64,000 bases of DNA, from assembly GCF_014200505.1 (NCBI RefSeq), contig NZ_JACHBX010000001.1, positions 1,736,001-1,800,000 on the forward strand. Reading direction: 5' to 3'. The position numbers and the translations under genes are program-made. Position 1 is the stretch's first letter; each line of letters begins with the position of its first letter. The notes under the pieces are model-generated. The model made no database searches and was not told where the DNA came from. It saw only the letters and a program-made list of their open reading frames with translations. Positions 37,123-46,154 of this stretch are shown in pieces. Source of the stretch: Massilia aurea. GTDB lineage: Bacteria > Pseudomonadota > Gammaproteobacteria > Burkholderiales > Burkholderiaceae_D.

Positions 37123-38199
37123 CTATGGCAGGGTGATCTTCACCACAGCATTGCCGAAGGTAGCGTAAAGATTCCCCTTGCCATCGGCGACGATCCCCCA
37201 GAGGGAGCCCACATCGTTCGGCAACGGAAGATTGCTTCCCTTGCCGGCCACCGTCGTCACGACGCCCGCAGGAGTGATCTTCCGGACCCGGTCCACATCG
37301 GCCGCAAACAGGTTACCCTGGCTGTCGGCTGTCAGTGCGCGCACCTGTTGGAAGCGCGCTGCCGTGCCAGTGCCGTCTGCCGCTGCGTTGACGCCCGCGG
37401 AACCGGCAAGGGTAGTCAAGCGACCACTCGTATCGATTCGGCTGACCGTATTTTGCAGGTCGAAGACATACACCCCGCCACTGGTGTCAACCGTGATGCC
37501 GCGCCGCGCAATGTCCGGGGTTCCGAAGACGGGGTCGCGCGTGACACTCTCGAGTATGGTGGTCACGCCCGTTGGAGCGATCAGGCGCGTACTGGTGCTG
37601 TTGCTGAGATAGATGTTTCCGGCGCGGTCAGCGGCGATCCCCCAAACCTGTTCACTGCGCACCCAGGTCATCGGGCCGGAGCCGACCCCGGGAATGGTGC
37701 TGACGATGCCATCAGTCGTGATCTTGCGGGCGCTTAGCCAATCCGCCACCAGCAGGTTGCCGGCGGCGTCGATGCCGATGCTGGCCGGTTCCATGAAGCG
37801 GGCAGTGGCCAGAATGCCATCGGCGGCACCGGGAGACCCTGCCTTGCCCGCAAAGGTCGATACCTGGCCACCAGAGGTGATCTTGCGCACGATGGCATTG
37901 AGGCTGTCGGCCACGTACAGATTGCCGGCAGCATCCATCGTAATTCCCTGAGGAGATTGGAAGCGAGCCGATAGCCCGGCGCCATCGGTATAGCCGGCAT
38001 CGGTCGGACTGCCGGCGATAACCGTAACGCTCGCAGTGCGCACCGGTGGCAGGACACCGACGTCGCCAGAGCTGGAGCTGGGGCTGGAACTGCCCCCGCC
38101 GCAGGCGCTCAGTAGTGCCAGCAGTGCCGAGGCGCTGATCACTCTTCTGCGCAGGCGCGCCGCTGTCGGTAGCGAAGAGGAAGATGTGGATATCGGCAT
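37123..38199 (-). CDS. NHL-repeat lipoprotein
   Basis: 358 residues. A lipoprotein signal ends at LLALLSACGGG (Cys near 33), followed by a Ser-rich tether. The body has about six NHL repeats with the pattern xGITMDAAGNLYVADSLNAIVRKI, giving a predicted beta-propeller in the periplasm or outer membrane. GGAG eight bases before the ATG supports the start. It is flanked by unrelated genes, and the binding partner is unknown. Confidence 0.87.
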   Translation of the reverse strand: MPISTSSSSLPTAARLRRRVISASALLALLSACGGGSSSPSSSSGDVGVLPPVRTASVTVIAGSPTDAGYTDGAGLSARFQSPQGITMDAAGNLYVADSLNAIVRKITSGGQVSTFAGKAGSPGAADGILATARFMEPASIGIDAAGNLLVADWLSARKITTDGIVSTIPGVGSGPMTWVRSEQVWGIAADRAGNIYLSNSTSTRLIAPTGVTTILESVTRDPVFGTPDIARRGITVDTSGGVYVFDLQNTVSRIDTSGRLTTLAGSAGVNAAADGTGTAARFQQVRALTADSQGNLFAADVDRVRKITPAGVVTTVAGKGSNLPLPNDVGSLWGIVADGKGNLYATFGNAVVKITLP

Positions 38200-38392
38200 A
38201 GCGGTGCTCCAAAGAAGGGACCTGCCATGCTAGCAGAGGACAACTCATGAATTCTCCTCAATTCTCACGACAGAGCCTGCGTCAGCGCTGCAAATGCACC
38301 TGATGCAGCGATGTCAGCAGCACCTCGCGTCACGTCTATTTGCGCAAGTCACACTTGCTGCAGACAGCGACGCGAACCGCCCTGCTACCAGC

Positions 38393-40591
38393 TCAGCGCG
38401 CTGCGGCCTTTGCCCGCGCTGCGTGCAGCTTCTTGTAGCTGTCGATCAGGCGATGATGACGGTCGAGCCCTTCCAGCGCCATGCTGGTCGGGCTCAAGCC
38501 ATGGAAGCGCACGCTGCCATCCACCGAACCGAGCACGGCGTCCATGCGCTCGTCGCCATACATGCGGCGGAAGTTGGCAACATAATCGTCGAGTTCCAGA
38601 TCGTCGTCGAGCGAGACTTCCAGCACCACATTCATCGCCTGATAGAACAGGCGGCGTTCGACGGTGTTGTCGTTGTACTGCAGGAACGCACCGACCAACT
38701 CATGGGCATCCTCGAGTTGGCCAAGCGCCAGATGAATCAGCAGCTTGAGTTCAAGCACGGTCAGCTGGCCCCACTCGGTATTCTCGTCGAACTCGATGCC
38801 GATCAGCGTGGCGATATCCGAATACTCATCGAGCTCACTGTTTTCCAGGCGATCGATCAGCGCTTCGAGACTGTCGTCATCGAGGCGATGCAGATTCAGG
38901 ATATCGCTGCGGAACAGCAACGACTTGTTCGTGTTATCCCAGATCAGGTCTTCGACCGGATAGATTTCGGAATAACCCGGCACCAGGATGCGGCACGCGG
39001 TTGCGCCAAGCTGGTCGTACACGGCCGTATAGACTTCCTTGCCCATGTCGGCGAGGATCGCCAGCAGCGTCGCCGCTTCTTCGGCATTGGCGTTTTCGCC
39101 CTCGCTCGAGAAATCCCACTCCACAAAATCAAAATCGGCTTTGGCGCTGAAGAAGCGCCACGAGACGATGCCGCTCGAATCGATGAAGTGTTCGACGAAG
39201 TTGTTCGGCTCGGTAACGGCATTGCTGGCGAACGTCGGCTGCGGCAAATCGTTCAAGCCTTCGAAGCTGCGGCCCTGCAGGAGTTCAGTCAGGCTGCGCT
39301 CCAGCGCCACTTCGAAACTTGGATGCGCGCCAAACGAGGCGAACACGCCGCCCGTCTTGCGGTTCATCAGCGTCACGCACATGACGGGGTACGTACCGCC
39401 CATCGACGCGTCTTTCACCAGCACCGGGAAGCCCTGCTCTTCCAGCGCTGCGATGCCGGCCACGATGCCCGGATATTTTGCCAGCACTTCTTGCGGCACA
39501 TCCGGCAGCGCCAATTCGCCTTCGAGGATTTCGCGCTTGACGGCGCGTTCGAAAATCTCGGACAGGCACTGCACCTGGGCTTCGGCCAGCGTGTTACCGG
39601 CGCTCATGCCATTGCTGACATACAGGTTCTCGATCAGGTTGGTCGGGAAGTACACGACCTCATTGTCCGACTGGCGCACGTACGGCAGCGCGCAAATGCC
39701 GCGCGCGGCATTGCCCGAATTGGTGTCGATCAGGTGCGAGCCACGCAGTTCGTCGTCCGGGTTGTAGATCTCGAGGCTGTAGGCATCGAGAATCTCCGCA
39801 GGGAGCGCGTCGTTCGGGCCTGGCTTGAACCAGCGCTCGTTCGGGTAATGGACGAACGGTGCGTTGGCGATGTCTTCGCCCCAGAACGCACCGGCGTAGA
39901 AGTGATTGCAATTGAGGCGTTCGATGTACTCGCCCAGTGCCGAGGCCAGTGCGCTTTCCTTCGTCGCGCCCTTGCCGTTGGTGAAGCACATCGGCGAATG
40001 GGCATCGCGGATATGCAGCGACCACACGTTCGGCACGATATTGCGCCACGAGGCGATCTCGATCTTGATGCCCCAGTCGGCCAGCATGCCGGACATATTG
40101 GCGATGGTCTGTTCGAGCGGCAGGTCCTTGCCGGTGATATAGGTGCGCGAGTCGGTCGATGGCTGCAGCGTGAGCAAGGCCTGCGCATCGGCGTCGAGAT
40201 TCTCGACTTCTTCGATGACGAACTCGGGGCCGGCCTGCACCACTTTCTTGACGGTACAGCGGTCGATCGAGCGCAGGATGCCCTGGCGGTCCTTGTCCGA
40301 GATATCGGCAGGCAGCTCGACCTGGATCTTGAAAATCTGCTGGTAACGGTTTTCCGGATCGACGATATTATTCTGCGACAGGCGAATGTTTTCGGTCGGG
40401 ATGTTGCGCGTATCGCAGTACAGCTTGACGAAGTACGCTGCGCACAGGGCCGACGAGGCCAGGAAATAATCGAACGGGCCCGGCGCTGAACCGTCACCCT
40501 TGTAGCGGATGGGTTGATCGGCAATCACCGTGAAGTCATCGAACTTCGCCTCGAGACGAAGTTTGTCGAGAAAGTTGACCTTAATTTCCAT
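38393..40591 (-). CDS. OsmC-YcaO fusion protein
   Basis: 732 residues. The N-terminal 140 are an OsmC-like domain (YKGDGSAPGPFDYFLASSALCAAYFV with the conserved Cys). From about 165 the protein matches E. coli YcaO (PNVWSLHIRDAHSPMCFTNGKG, ATKESALASALGEYIERL, NGMSAGNTLAEAQVQCLSEIFER) including its C-terminal helical domain. YcaO enzymes use ATP to activate backbone amides; E. coli YcaO is linked to RimO-dependent S12 methylthiolation. The OsmC part may supply thiol or peroxide chemistry. No precursor peptide gene or peptidase is adjacent, so a RiPP role is unlikely. About 330 bases with a terminator and a dyad precede it. Confidence 0.9.
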   Translation of the reverse strand: MEIKVNFLDKLRLEAKFDDFTVIADQPIRYKGDGSAPGPFDYFLASSALCAAYFVKLYCDTRNIPTENIRLSQNNIVDPENRYQQIFKIQVELPADISDKDRQGILRSIDRCTVKKVVQAGPEFVIEEVENLDADAQALLTLQPSTDSRTYITGKDLPLEQTIANMSGMLADWGIKIEIASWRNIVPNVWSLHIRDAHSPMCFTNGKGATKESALASALGEYIERLNCNHFYAGAFWGEDIANAPFVHYPNERWFKPGPNDALPAEILDAYSLEIYNPDDELRGSHLIDTNSGNAARGICALPYVRQSDNEVVYFPTNLIENLYVSNGMSAGNTLAEAQVQCLSEIFERAVKREILEGELALPDVPQEVLAKYPGIVAGIAALEEQGFPVLVKDASMGGTYPVMCVTLMNRKTGGVFASFGAHPSFEVALERSLTELLQGRSFEGLNDLPQPTFASNAVTEPNNFVEHFIDSSGIVSWRFFSAKADFDFVEWDFSSEGENANAEEAATLLAILADMGKEVYTAVYDQLGATACRILVPGYSEIYPVEDLIWDNTNKSLLFRSDILNLHRLDDDSLEALIDRLENSELDEYSDIATLIGIEFDENTEWGQLTVLELKLLIHLALGQLEDAHELVGAFLQYNDNTVERRLFYQAMNVVLEVSLDDDLELDDYVANFRRMYGDERMDAVLGSVDGSVRFHGLSPTSMALEGLDRHHRLIDSYKKLHAARAKAAAR

Positions 40592-40630
40592 CGCAGATTT
40601 CCTCAGTAACGCTCTAAATCGTTCAAAAAC

Positions 40631-40658
40631 ATAAAGCCCTGTAAAAACAGGGCTTTAT
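40631..40658. terminator. Rho-independent terminator (bidirectional-looking hairpin)
   Basis: A perfect 11-base-pair stem (ATAAAGCCCTG / CAGGGCTTTAT) with a six-base loop. An AT-rich tract follows on the plus strand and a T-rich one on the minus strand. Its position fits termination of the leftward GlxA-type regulator transcript before the OsmC-YcaO gene. Confidence 0.75.
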
Positions 40659-40737
40659 TATTATTCATACACTTGCAGGTGGGCTGCCAGTCGCTGGCGC
40701 CACGCACGCAGCGCGCTATTCTAGCATTATTGCGGTG

Positions 40738-40777
40738 CCAGATCGTCGCTGGCGGGCGTGATTATCACGTGATCTGG
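40738..40777. repeat. Nested inverted repeats upstream of the OsmC-YcaO gene
   Basis: CCAGATC and GATCTGG arms enclose CGTGAT-T-ATCACG, which itself overlaps the perfect palindrome ATCACGTGAT (40764-40773). No gene overlaps it. It lies between the GlxA-type regulator and the terminator and could be an operator or a structured RNA element. Confidence 0.45.
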
Positions 40778-40925
40778 CGACGGTTCCATGTGCTCGCAAG
40801 GTTTGCGCCGCCGCTAACGCTGGGTTTGTAGTTTCGCAAATTTATACGTTGGTTAGTTACATTTTTTACGAGAAAAGGCGCCGCTCTACGCGATCCGGCG
40901 ACCATCTTCACAGCCATGGCCACGA

Positions 40926-41912
40926 TCAAGTTTCAGTACGCTCCCTAAAACGCTTGCGGTAGTCGGACGGCGATGTGCGCAGGGTTGCCTTGAAATGCTG
41001 CCGGAGCGACAGCGCCGTACCGAATCCGGCTGCGTGCGCGACGCGCTCGATCGACAAGTCCCCTGCCTCGAGCAGCCGCTGGGCATGGACCAGTCTCTGG
41101 TTCTGCAACCACTGCTTGAAAGAGGTGCCGGTCGCAAGACGAAAATGACGTGTGAAATTGCGCCGGCTCATGGCGGCACGCTCGGCCAGCATGTCAATGC
41201 TGTGCTCCTCGTGCAGGTGTTCACCGACCCACTCGAGCAACTGGGCGAACCGCCCTGCCGCAGCGTCGTCCGGCAACGGCCGCTCGATGAACTGGGCCTG
41301 CCCGCCGTCACGGTGCGGCGCGACCAGGATGTGCTTTGCGACACGGTTGGCGACCTCGGCGCCACAGAGCCGCCGCAGCAGATGCAGGCAGCAATCGAGG
41401 CCGGCGGCAACACCCGCCGACGTCAGTATGTCGCCATCATCCACGTACAACACGTGCCGGTCCACGGCAAGTCGGGGATACTGCTGCGCGAGCCTGTCTG
41501 CCGCCTCCCAGTGCGTTGCCACCGTCCGCCCATCGAGCAGGCCGGCCTGTGCCAGCGGAAAGGCGCCCAGGCACAAGCCGACAACCGTGGCGCCGCGCGC
41601 ATGGCCGCGGCGCACACTGTCAAGCAGGTTGTCCGGTGCGCTGCGCCCGTCTGCGTGCCAGGAAGGCATGACGATGATGTCAGCCTCGTCGACTGCCGAG
41701 AGATCGGCATCGATCGCGATCGCAAATCCGGCAGAGGTCGACAACGTGCCCGCCTGCGGCGCGCAGACAGTGATCGCGAACGACATCGCATCGGTGTCGA
41801 CCACGCGGCTGCCGAACACCAGACAAGGCACCGACAGGTGAAACGGCGTGATGCCCTCGAAGGCGATGACGGCGACTTTTTTGTGGCGTGCGGCAGGTGT
41901 CGTAGCAGGCAT
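40926..41912 (-). CDS. GlxA-family AraC-type transcriptional regulator
   Basis: 328 residues. The N-terminal 195 form a DJ-1/PfpI-like domain (FEGITPFHLSVPCLVFG, VVGLCLGAFPLAQAGLLDG with the elbow Cys). The C-terminal part has two AraC helix-turn-helices (MSRRNFTRHFRLATGTSFKQWL ... IERVAHAAGFGTALSLRQHF). ATG 41912 was chosen as the conserved start; a longer frame upstream is not domain-like. It is divergent from the hydrolase gene at 42050, which is likely its target. Confidence 0.92.
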   Translation of the reverse strand: MPATTPAARHKKVAVIAFEGITPFHLSVPCLVFGSRVVDTDAMSFAITVCAPQAGTLSTSAGFAIAIDADLSAVDEADIIVMPSWHADGRSAPDNLLDSVRRGHARGATVVGLCLGAFPLAQAGLLDGRTVATHWEAADRLAQQYPRLAVDRHVLYVDDGDILTSAGVAAGLDCCLHLLRRLCGAEVANRVAKHILVAPHRDGGQAQFIERPLPDDAAAGRFAQLLEWVGEHLHEEHSIDMLAERAAMSRRNFTRHFRLATGTSFKQWLQNQRLVHAQRLLEAGDLSIERVAHAAGFGTALSLRQHFKATLRTSPSDYRKRFRERTET

Positions 41913-42049
41913 GGCCCGATTATATCGAAAGTTAGCCTTCGGGCCAATGTTCGACTGTTGCCATTGCGAGCACAATCGGTGTTCCGGCTTGCCCGACACG
42001 TGCACCATATTGTCGTTGGGCGCCTCATTTCAATGAAAGGAACACCACC

Positions 42050-42598
42050 ATGAACAAACGTGCCGTCGTCGTCGTCGACCTCCAGAACGAGTATCTTCCT
42101 ACCGGCAAGCTGGCCCTGACCGGCATCCACGACGCATTGAATAACGCAGCGCGCGTGATCGCCGACGCGCGTAACAAAGGCGATCTTGTCATCCATATTC
42201 GCCACGAGTCCACGGACCCGGACGCGCCCTTCTTCACGCCGGGAACAGATGCCGTCCAGATCCACGACACCGTGGCGCCGGCGCAGGGCGAACCGGTCAT
42301 CGTCAAGAACTTCCCGAATGCTTTCCGCAAGACCGATCTCAAGGCACTGCTGGACGACCACGGCGTCGATGAGGTGACAGTCATTGGCGCCATGAGTCAT
42401 ATGTGCATCGATGCGACGACCCGTGCAGCGTGCGACTTCGGGTACAAGACCACGGTCGTGCACGATGCATGCGCCACGCGCGACCTCGAGTTCGGCGGAC
42501 AGACCGTGCCGGCCGCGCAGGTGCACACCGCGTTCATGTCGGCGCTCGCATTTGCCTACGCGTCTGTGCTGCCCACGAACGACTATCTGGCGGGCTGA
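42050..42598 (+). CDS. Isochorismatase-like cysteine hydrolase
   Basis: 182 residues. The triad D10 (VVVDLQNEY), K86 (VIVKNFPNAF) and C119 (MSHMCIDATTRAA) is complete. These enzymes hydrolyse amides or N-carbamoyl compounds, for example nicotinamide or biuret; the substrate is not evident. AAAGGA eight bases before the ATG supports the start. The 137-base divergent region with the GlxA-type regulator suggests substrate-responsive control. Confidence 0.92.
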   Translation: MNKRAVVVVDLQNEYLPTGKLALTGIHDALNNAARVIADARNKGDLVIHIRHESTDPDAPFFTPGTDAVQIHDTVAPAQGEPVIVKNFPNAFRKTDLKALLDDHGVDEVTVIGAMSHMCIDATTRAACDFGYKTTVVHDACATRDLEFGGQTVPAAQVHTAFMSALAFAYASVLPTNDYLAG

Positions 42599-42890
42599 CA
42601 AGCCGCTGACCCCGGACAGGCTGGCGCGGGCATTGGGCGGCTGGTAGCCCGATGCCCTGCGCGGTCGCCTGCCCGTCCCTGGCACTCTCGCATTCGTTCA
42701 CGACCATCCGCATCCCCGCTGACCAGGGTCTCATCCCGAAGCCACATTAGGGATAACCCATCTCCCCCGGTCACCAGTTCTCACACCCCTCCCCTCCCGC
42801 ATCCAACCGGTTCGGCACCGTTCAATCGCGCCACCGACCTGCCTGTGCACAGGCGTACCTCACGAAACAAAAATCGGCAGCAGACCCGAC
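42599..42890. other. Intergenic stretch with no supported gene
   Basis: This stretch follows the hydrolase gene. The first 45 bases keep a short open frame (PLTPDRLARALGGW) with no start, possibly a decayed remnant. The rest is C-rich and shows no ORF, RNA gene or clear terminator. Confidence 0.5.
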
Positions 42891-43084
42891 TTTCGAATGA
42901 AAGAATTTTCGTGAAATACGTTAACACAACGGAAATTCGAAAAAACGAAAGATGTTTTGTATTACACGGAATTTCCCTATAGACTTGGTGTCACAGCGAC
43001 GGTTCGAGCAATGTCAAAGACTTTCGATATCTCTTAACCGAAACCTGTACGCTGAGGATTCACGCAATACGAAATAAAACGAAA
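42891..43084. promoter_or_regulatory. Dense TTTCG/CGAAA operator array before the TonB receptor of the sugar locus
   Basis: Eight copies of TTTCG or its complement lie at 42891, 42907, 42938, 42946, 43022, 43039, 43070 and 43080, with a ninth just outside at 42863. The pair at 43070/43080 forms TTTCG-N5-TTTCG on the minus strand. The region is AT-rich and lies 125-320 bases upstream of the receptor ATG. Tandem TTTC-type repeats are typical of AgaR-type DeoR-family operators, and an AgaR-like gene lies in the same locus. Confidence 0.6.
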
Positions 43085-43209
43085 GATAGAGACAAGTCGC
43101 ATCAGCTGGTCTGCACTCCGGCTCGTGAAGGCAGTGATCGCAACCCAACAGCCTTTCCGTTTGCCAGCCATCGCCACGCTGCTCCAACAACTTATAAAGG
43201 AAGCGTTTC

Positions 43210-46053
43210 ATGAATTCTCCTTCACAGTGCCGCTCGCGCGCCAATCGTCAGGATCGGTTTGTGCTCAATCCGCTTACGTCTGCCTGTCTGCTCGCGCTTG
43301 CCACACTTGCGACACCGGCCCGGGCTCAGGAGGTCATTGCGGCCGATGCCGGCAAGCTGGAGCAAGTCGTCGTGACCGGTACCCGTGCCAGCCTGCAGCA
43401 GTCGCTGGAACTCAAGCGCAACGCCGCTGTCGTACAGGACAGCATCAGCGCAACGGAACTTGGGCGCTTCCCCGATAACAACGTGGCCGACTCGCTCAGC
43501 CATATCACCGGCGTCTCGATTTCCCGCACGGCCGGCGGTGAAGGCCAGCGGGTCAGCATCCGCGGCCTGGGTCCTGACTACACGATCACCACGTTCAACG
43601 GTCGCCTGCTGGGCACCGACAGCGCGGGCCGCTACTTTGCGTTCGACGTGCTGCCGGCCGATGTGATCAGCGGCGCCGACGTCGTCAAATCGACCCAGGC
43701 GCAACTGGTCGAAGGTGCCATCGGCGGCTTGGTGAACCTGCGCTCGGCCAGCCCGTTTGACCAGAAAGGCCAGCGTGGCCTGGTGCGCGCCGAGGCTGAC
43801 CGCAACGACATGAGCAGCCTGAACGGCAAGAAGCTGTCCGCCACCTACAGCAATACCTTCGACAACAAAGTCGGCGTGCTGCTCGGCCTCGTGTACGCCA
43901 AACGCGACGTGCGCACCGACACTGCCGGCAACGACGGCGGCTGGTCACGCAACCCGATCCCGAGCGACCCGAGCCAGTTCTGGGAATTCGGCAATACCTG
44001 GGGCGGCGCCATCGACCCGAACGGCAACGGGGTACTCGACCCCAGCGAAGAAGGCCTGATCGGGCCGGGCCAGTTCCGCTTCGGCTCCATCATGGAGAAA
44101 AAAGAGCGCATTGCGCTCTCGGGCAAGGTGGAGTGGCGGCCCAGCAGCGACGTCAAGGTCATCTTCGACGGCTTCAAGACGCGGCTCGATTCGCCGCAGG
44201 TAGGCTACCAGCTGTCCTACTACCCGCTGTACGCGCCGGGCCGCTGGTCCGACGTCAAGGTCACCAACAATGTCGTGACCGACCTCACATTGAACAGCAG
44301 CGACCCTGAGCTGCGCCTCAATCCCGAAGTGCTGAACCGGACCGAATATCGGGTCGTCGATACCGCGATGTACGGTACGCGGGCCGAATGGCGGATTTCT
44401 CCAACGCTGAACGTGGCCGGCGACGTCTATCTGTCTACCTCGAAGCGCGATTCCGGTGGCAAGGACAGCTACGTCGTGCTGCGCATGAACCAGCCGAATA
44501 CCACGCGCATCCGGCTCACGGGCGCCGCTGTGCCCGATGTGACGACCACACTGGCCGATGGCCGCGACCTGCAGAGCGGCCTGGCCCAGGGCCTGTTCAG
44601 CGGCAACGACTTCAACACCCACTTCTACAGCCGGGCGGGCGACAATATCGACGACCGCATCGGCGGCGCAACCGTCAATGCCGACTGGAAGGTGGACCGC
44701 TACAGCATCGACTACCTCAAGTTCGGTCTGAGCCAGACCAACCGCAAGAAGTCGCGCGACATGATCAACAATGCGTTCAACTCGGGCCAGGATCACTACT
44801 CTGGCGAAAACGCGATCAACGTCGGCACCCTGGGCGGCAACGTGATCAACCAGACCCTGAGCCCGAAAGGCTTCCTGTCGGGCGTCAACGGCAACTTCCC
44901 GCGCAGTTTCCTGGGCTTTGACGTCGACCGCTACGCGCAGGCACTGGCGGGCCTGGACGGCAAACCACGGCCAGGCGGCGGCGTCTACAGCTCGACCCTG
45001 TCGGCGCCTGCCTTCAACCCGCTGGAAAGCTACCGCGTCGAAGAAAAAACGTCGACCGCATTCGTGCAGGCCGACCTGGCCGGCGAGCGCTGGTTCGCCG
45101 ATGTCGGCGTGCGCTTCGTGCGCACCAAGACGGGTGCGCAGGCGTGGGATGCCAAAATCGAAGACATCGTGCAGAACGGCGCATTCAACTTCACGCCAAT
45201 CTACGCCGACCCGTCGGTCGTGCGCCAGGATGCCACCTACAGCTTCGCCCTGCCGTCGGGTAACTTCACCTATTCGCTGACCGACAAGCTGCAATTGCGG
45301 GTTGGCGCCGCCAAAACGATGGCGCGCCCGTCGGTCGACAAGCTGGCGCCGTCCAGCACCACGGCCAGCATCTCGTGGGGCGACTTCACGCAGATCTATG
45401 GCGGGAATGCCGACCTCAAGCCGTACACGGCGCACCAGGCCGACATTTCGCTGGAATGGTATTACGCCAAGAGCTCGGCGCTGACCTTCGCTGTCTACCA
45501 GAAAAACATCAAGAACCAGATCACCAATCTCTACCTGGCCGGTCAGGACATCGGTGCACCCGGCGGACGCCTGTTCAACGTGCAGCGCCCCATCAACGGC
45601 GACAGCGCCAAGGCGCGCGGCATGGAGATCGGCCTGCAGCACCTGTTCGACAATGGCTTCGGCGTGCGCGCACAATACACGCGCAATCTGTCGAGCAGCT
45701 GGGTCGGCGGCGTCGAACGCCCACTGGAAGGCATTGCGCCAGCAACGGCATCGCTGGGCATCCTGTACGAGCGTGGTCCGTGGAGCATGAGCACGACGGC
45801 CGACTTCACCGATTCGTTCGTCACCGCCACCAACGTCATCGGTTCCGGCTTCAACGAAGTGACCAACTCAGTGACCTGGCTCACGGCCCAGCTGGCCTAT
45901 GATGTGAACAAGTCGCTACGCATCAGCATCGAGGGCAACAACCTGACCGATGCCGAGCAGGCACCACGACTGACCAATGGCACCGTCAGCCTGCCCAACG
46001 GCTATTACCGTTACGGCCGCTCCGTGACCCTGGGCGCCAGCCTGCGATTCTGA
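43210..46053 (+). CDS. TonB-dependent receptor of the sugar locus
   Basis: 947 residues. A signal peptide ends near TPARAQ. The plug begins at LEQVVVTGTRASLQQSLELKR and includes FPDNNVADSLSHITGVSI and VSIRGLGPDYTITTFNGR. The barrel ends in a Phe-terminated strand (LGASLRF). It belongs to the large Caulobacter/Xanthomonas-type receptors for oligosaccharides. AAAGGAAG lies seven bases before the ATG. It heads a rightward unit with an amidohydrolase, a GH36 enzyme and a DUF4832 protein, so it likely imports the glycan they process. Confidence 0.94.
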   Translation: MNSPSQCRSRANRQDRFVLNPLTSACLLALATLATPARAQEVIAADAGKLEQVVVTGTRASLQQSLELKRNAAVVQDSISATELGRFPDNNVADSLSHITGVSISRTAGGEGQRVSIRGLGPDYTITTFNGRLLGTDSAGRYFAFDVLPADVISGADVVKSTQAQLVEGAIGGLVNLRSASPFDQKGQRGLVRAEADRNDMSSLNGKKLSATYSNTFDNKVGVLLGLVYAKRDVRTDTAGNDGGWSRNPIPSDPSQFWEFGNTWGGAIDPNGNGVLDPSEEGLIGPGQFRFGSIMEKKERIALSGKVEWRPSSDVKVIFDGFKTRLDSPQVGYQLSYYPLYAPGRWSDVKVTNNVVTDLTLNSSDPELRLNPEVLNRTEYRVVDTAMYGTRAEWRISPTLNVAGDVYLSTSKRDSGGKDSYVVLRMNQPNTTRIRLTGAAVPDVTTTLADGRDLQSGLAQGLFSGNDFNTHFYSRAGDNIDDRIGGATVNADWKVDRYSIDYLKFGLSQTNRKKSRDMINNAFNSGQDHYSGENAINVGTLGGNVINQTLSPKGFLSGVNGNFPRSFLGFDVDRYAQALAGLDGKPRPGGGVYSSTLSAPAFNPLESYRVEEKTSTAFVQADLAGERWFADVGVRFVRTKTGAQAWDAKIEDIVQNGAFNFTPIYADPSVVRQDATYSFALPSGNFTYSLTDKLQLRVGAAKTMARPSVDKLAPSSTTASISWGDFTQIYGGNADLKPYTAHQADISLEWYYAKSSALTFAVYQKNIKNQITNLYLAGQDIGAPGGRLFNVQRPINGDSAKARGMEIGLQHLFDNGFGVRAQYTRNLSSSWVGGVERPLEGIAPATASLGILYERGPWSMSTTADFTDSFVTATNVIGSGFNEVTNSVTWLTAQLAYDVNKSLRISIEGNNLTDAEQAPRLTNGTVSLPNGYYRYGRSVTLGASLRF

Positions 46054-46154
46054 TGAAACAAGCGGCGCCATGGTACGTGGCGCCGCACAGCCCATCGCCA
46101 GCGCGGGTCGGCCTGGCAGTTCACCGGCCCGCAACACCGAGAACTGGAATCCTG

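Noticed and set aside
38294..40489. A 731-codon open frame on the plus strand opposite OsmC-YcaO.
   Set aside because: The opposite strand has clear OsmC and YcaO motifs; this frame has none and no ribosome-binding site.
38393..40591. YcaO as part of a RiPP (thiazole/oxazole peptide) cluster.
   Set aside because: There is no precursor peptide, dehydrogenase, peptidase or exporter next to it, and the domain matches the E. coli-type YcaO.
43945..45675. A 576-codon open frame on the minus strand opposite the sugar-locus TonB receptor.
   Set aside because: The receptor motifs are complete on the plus strand; this frame shows no family features.
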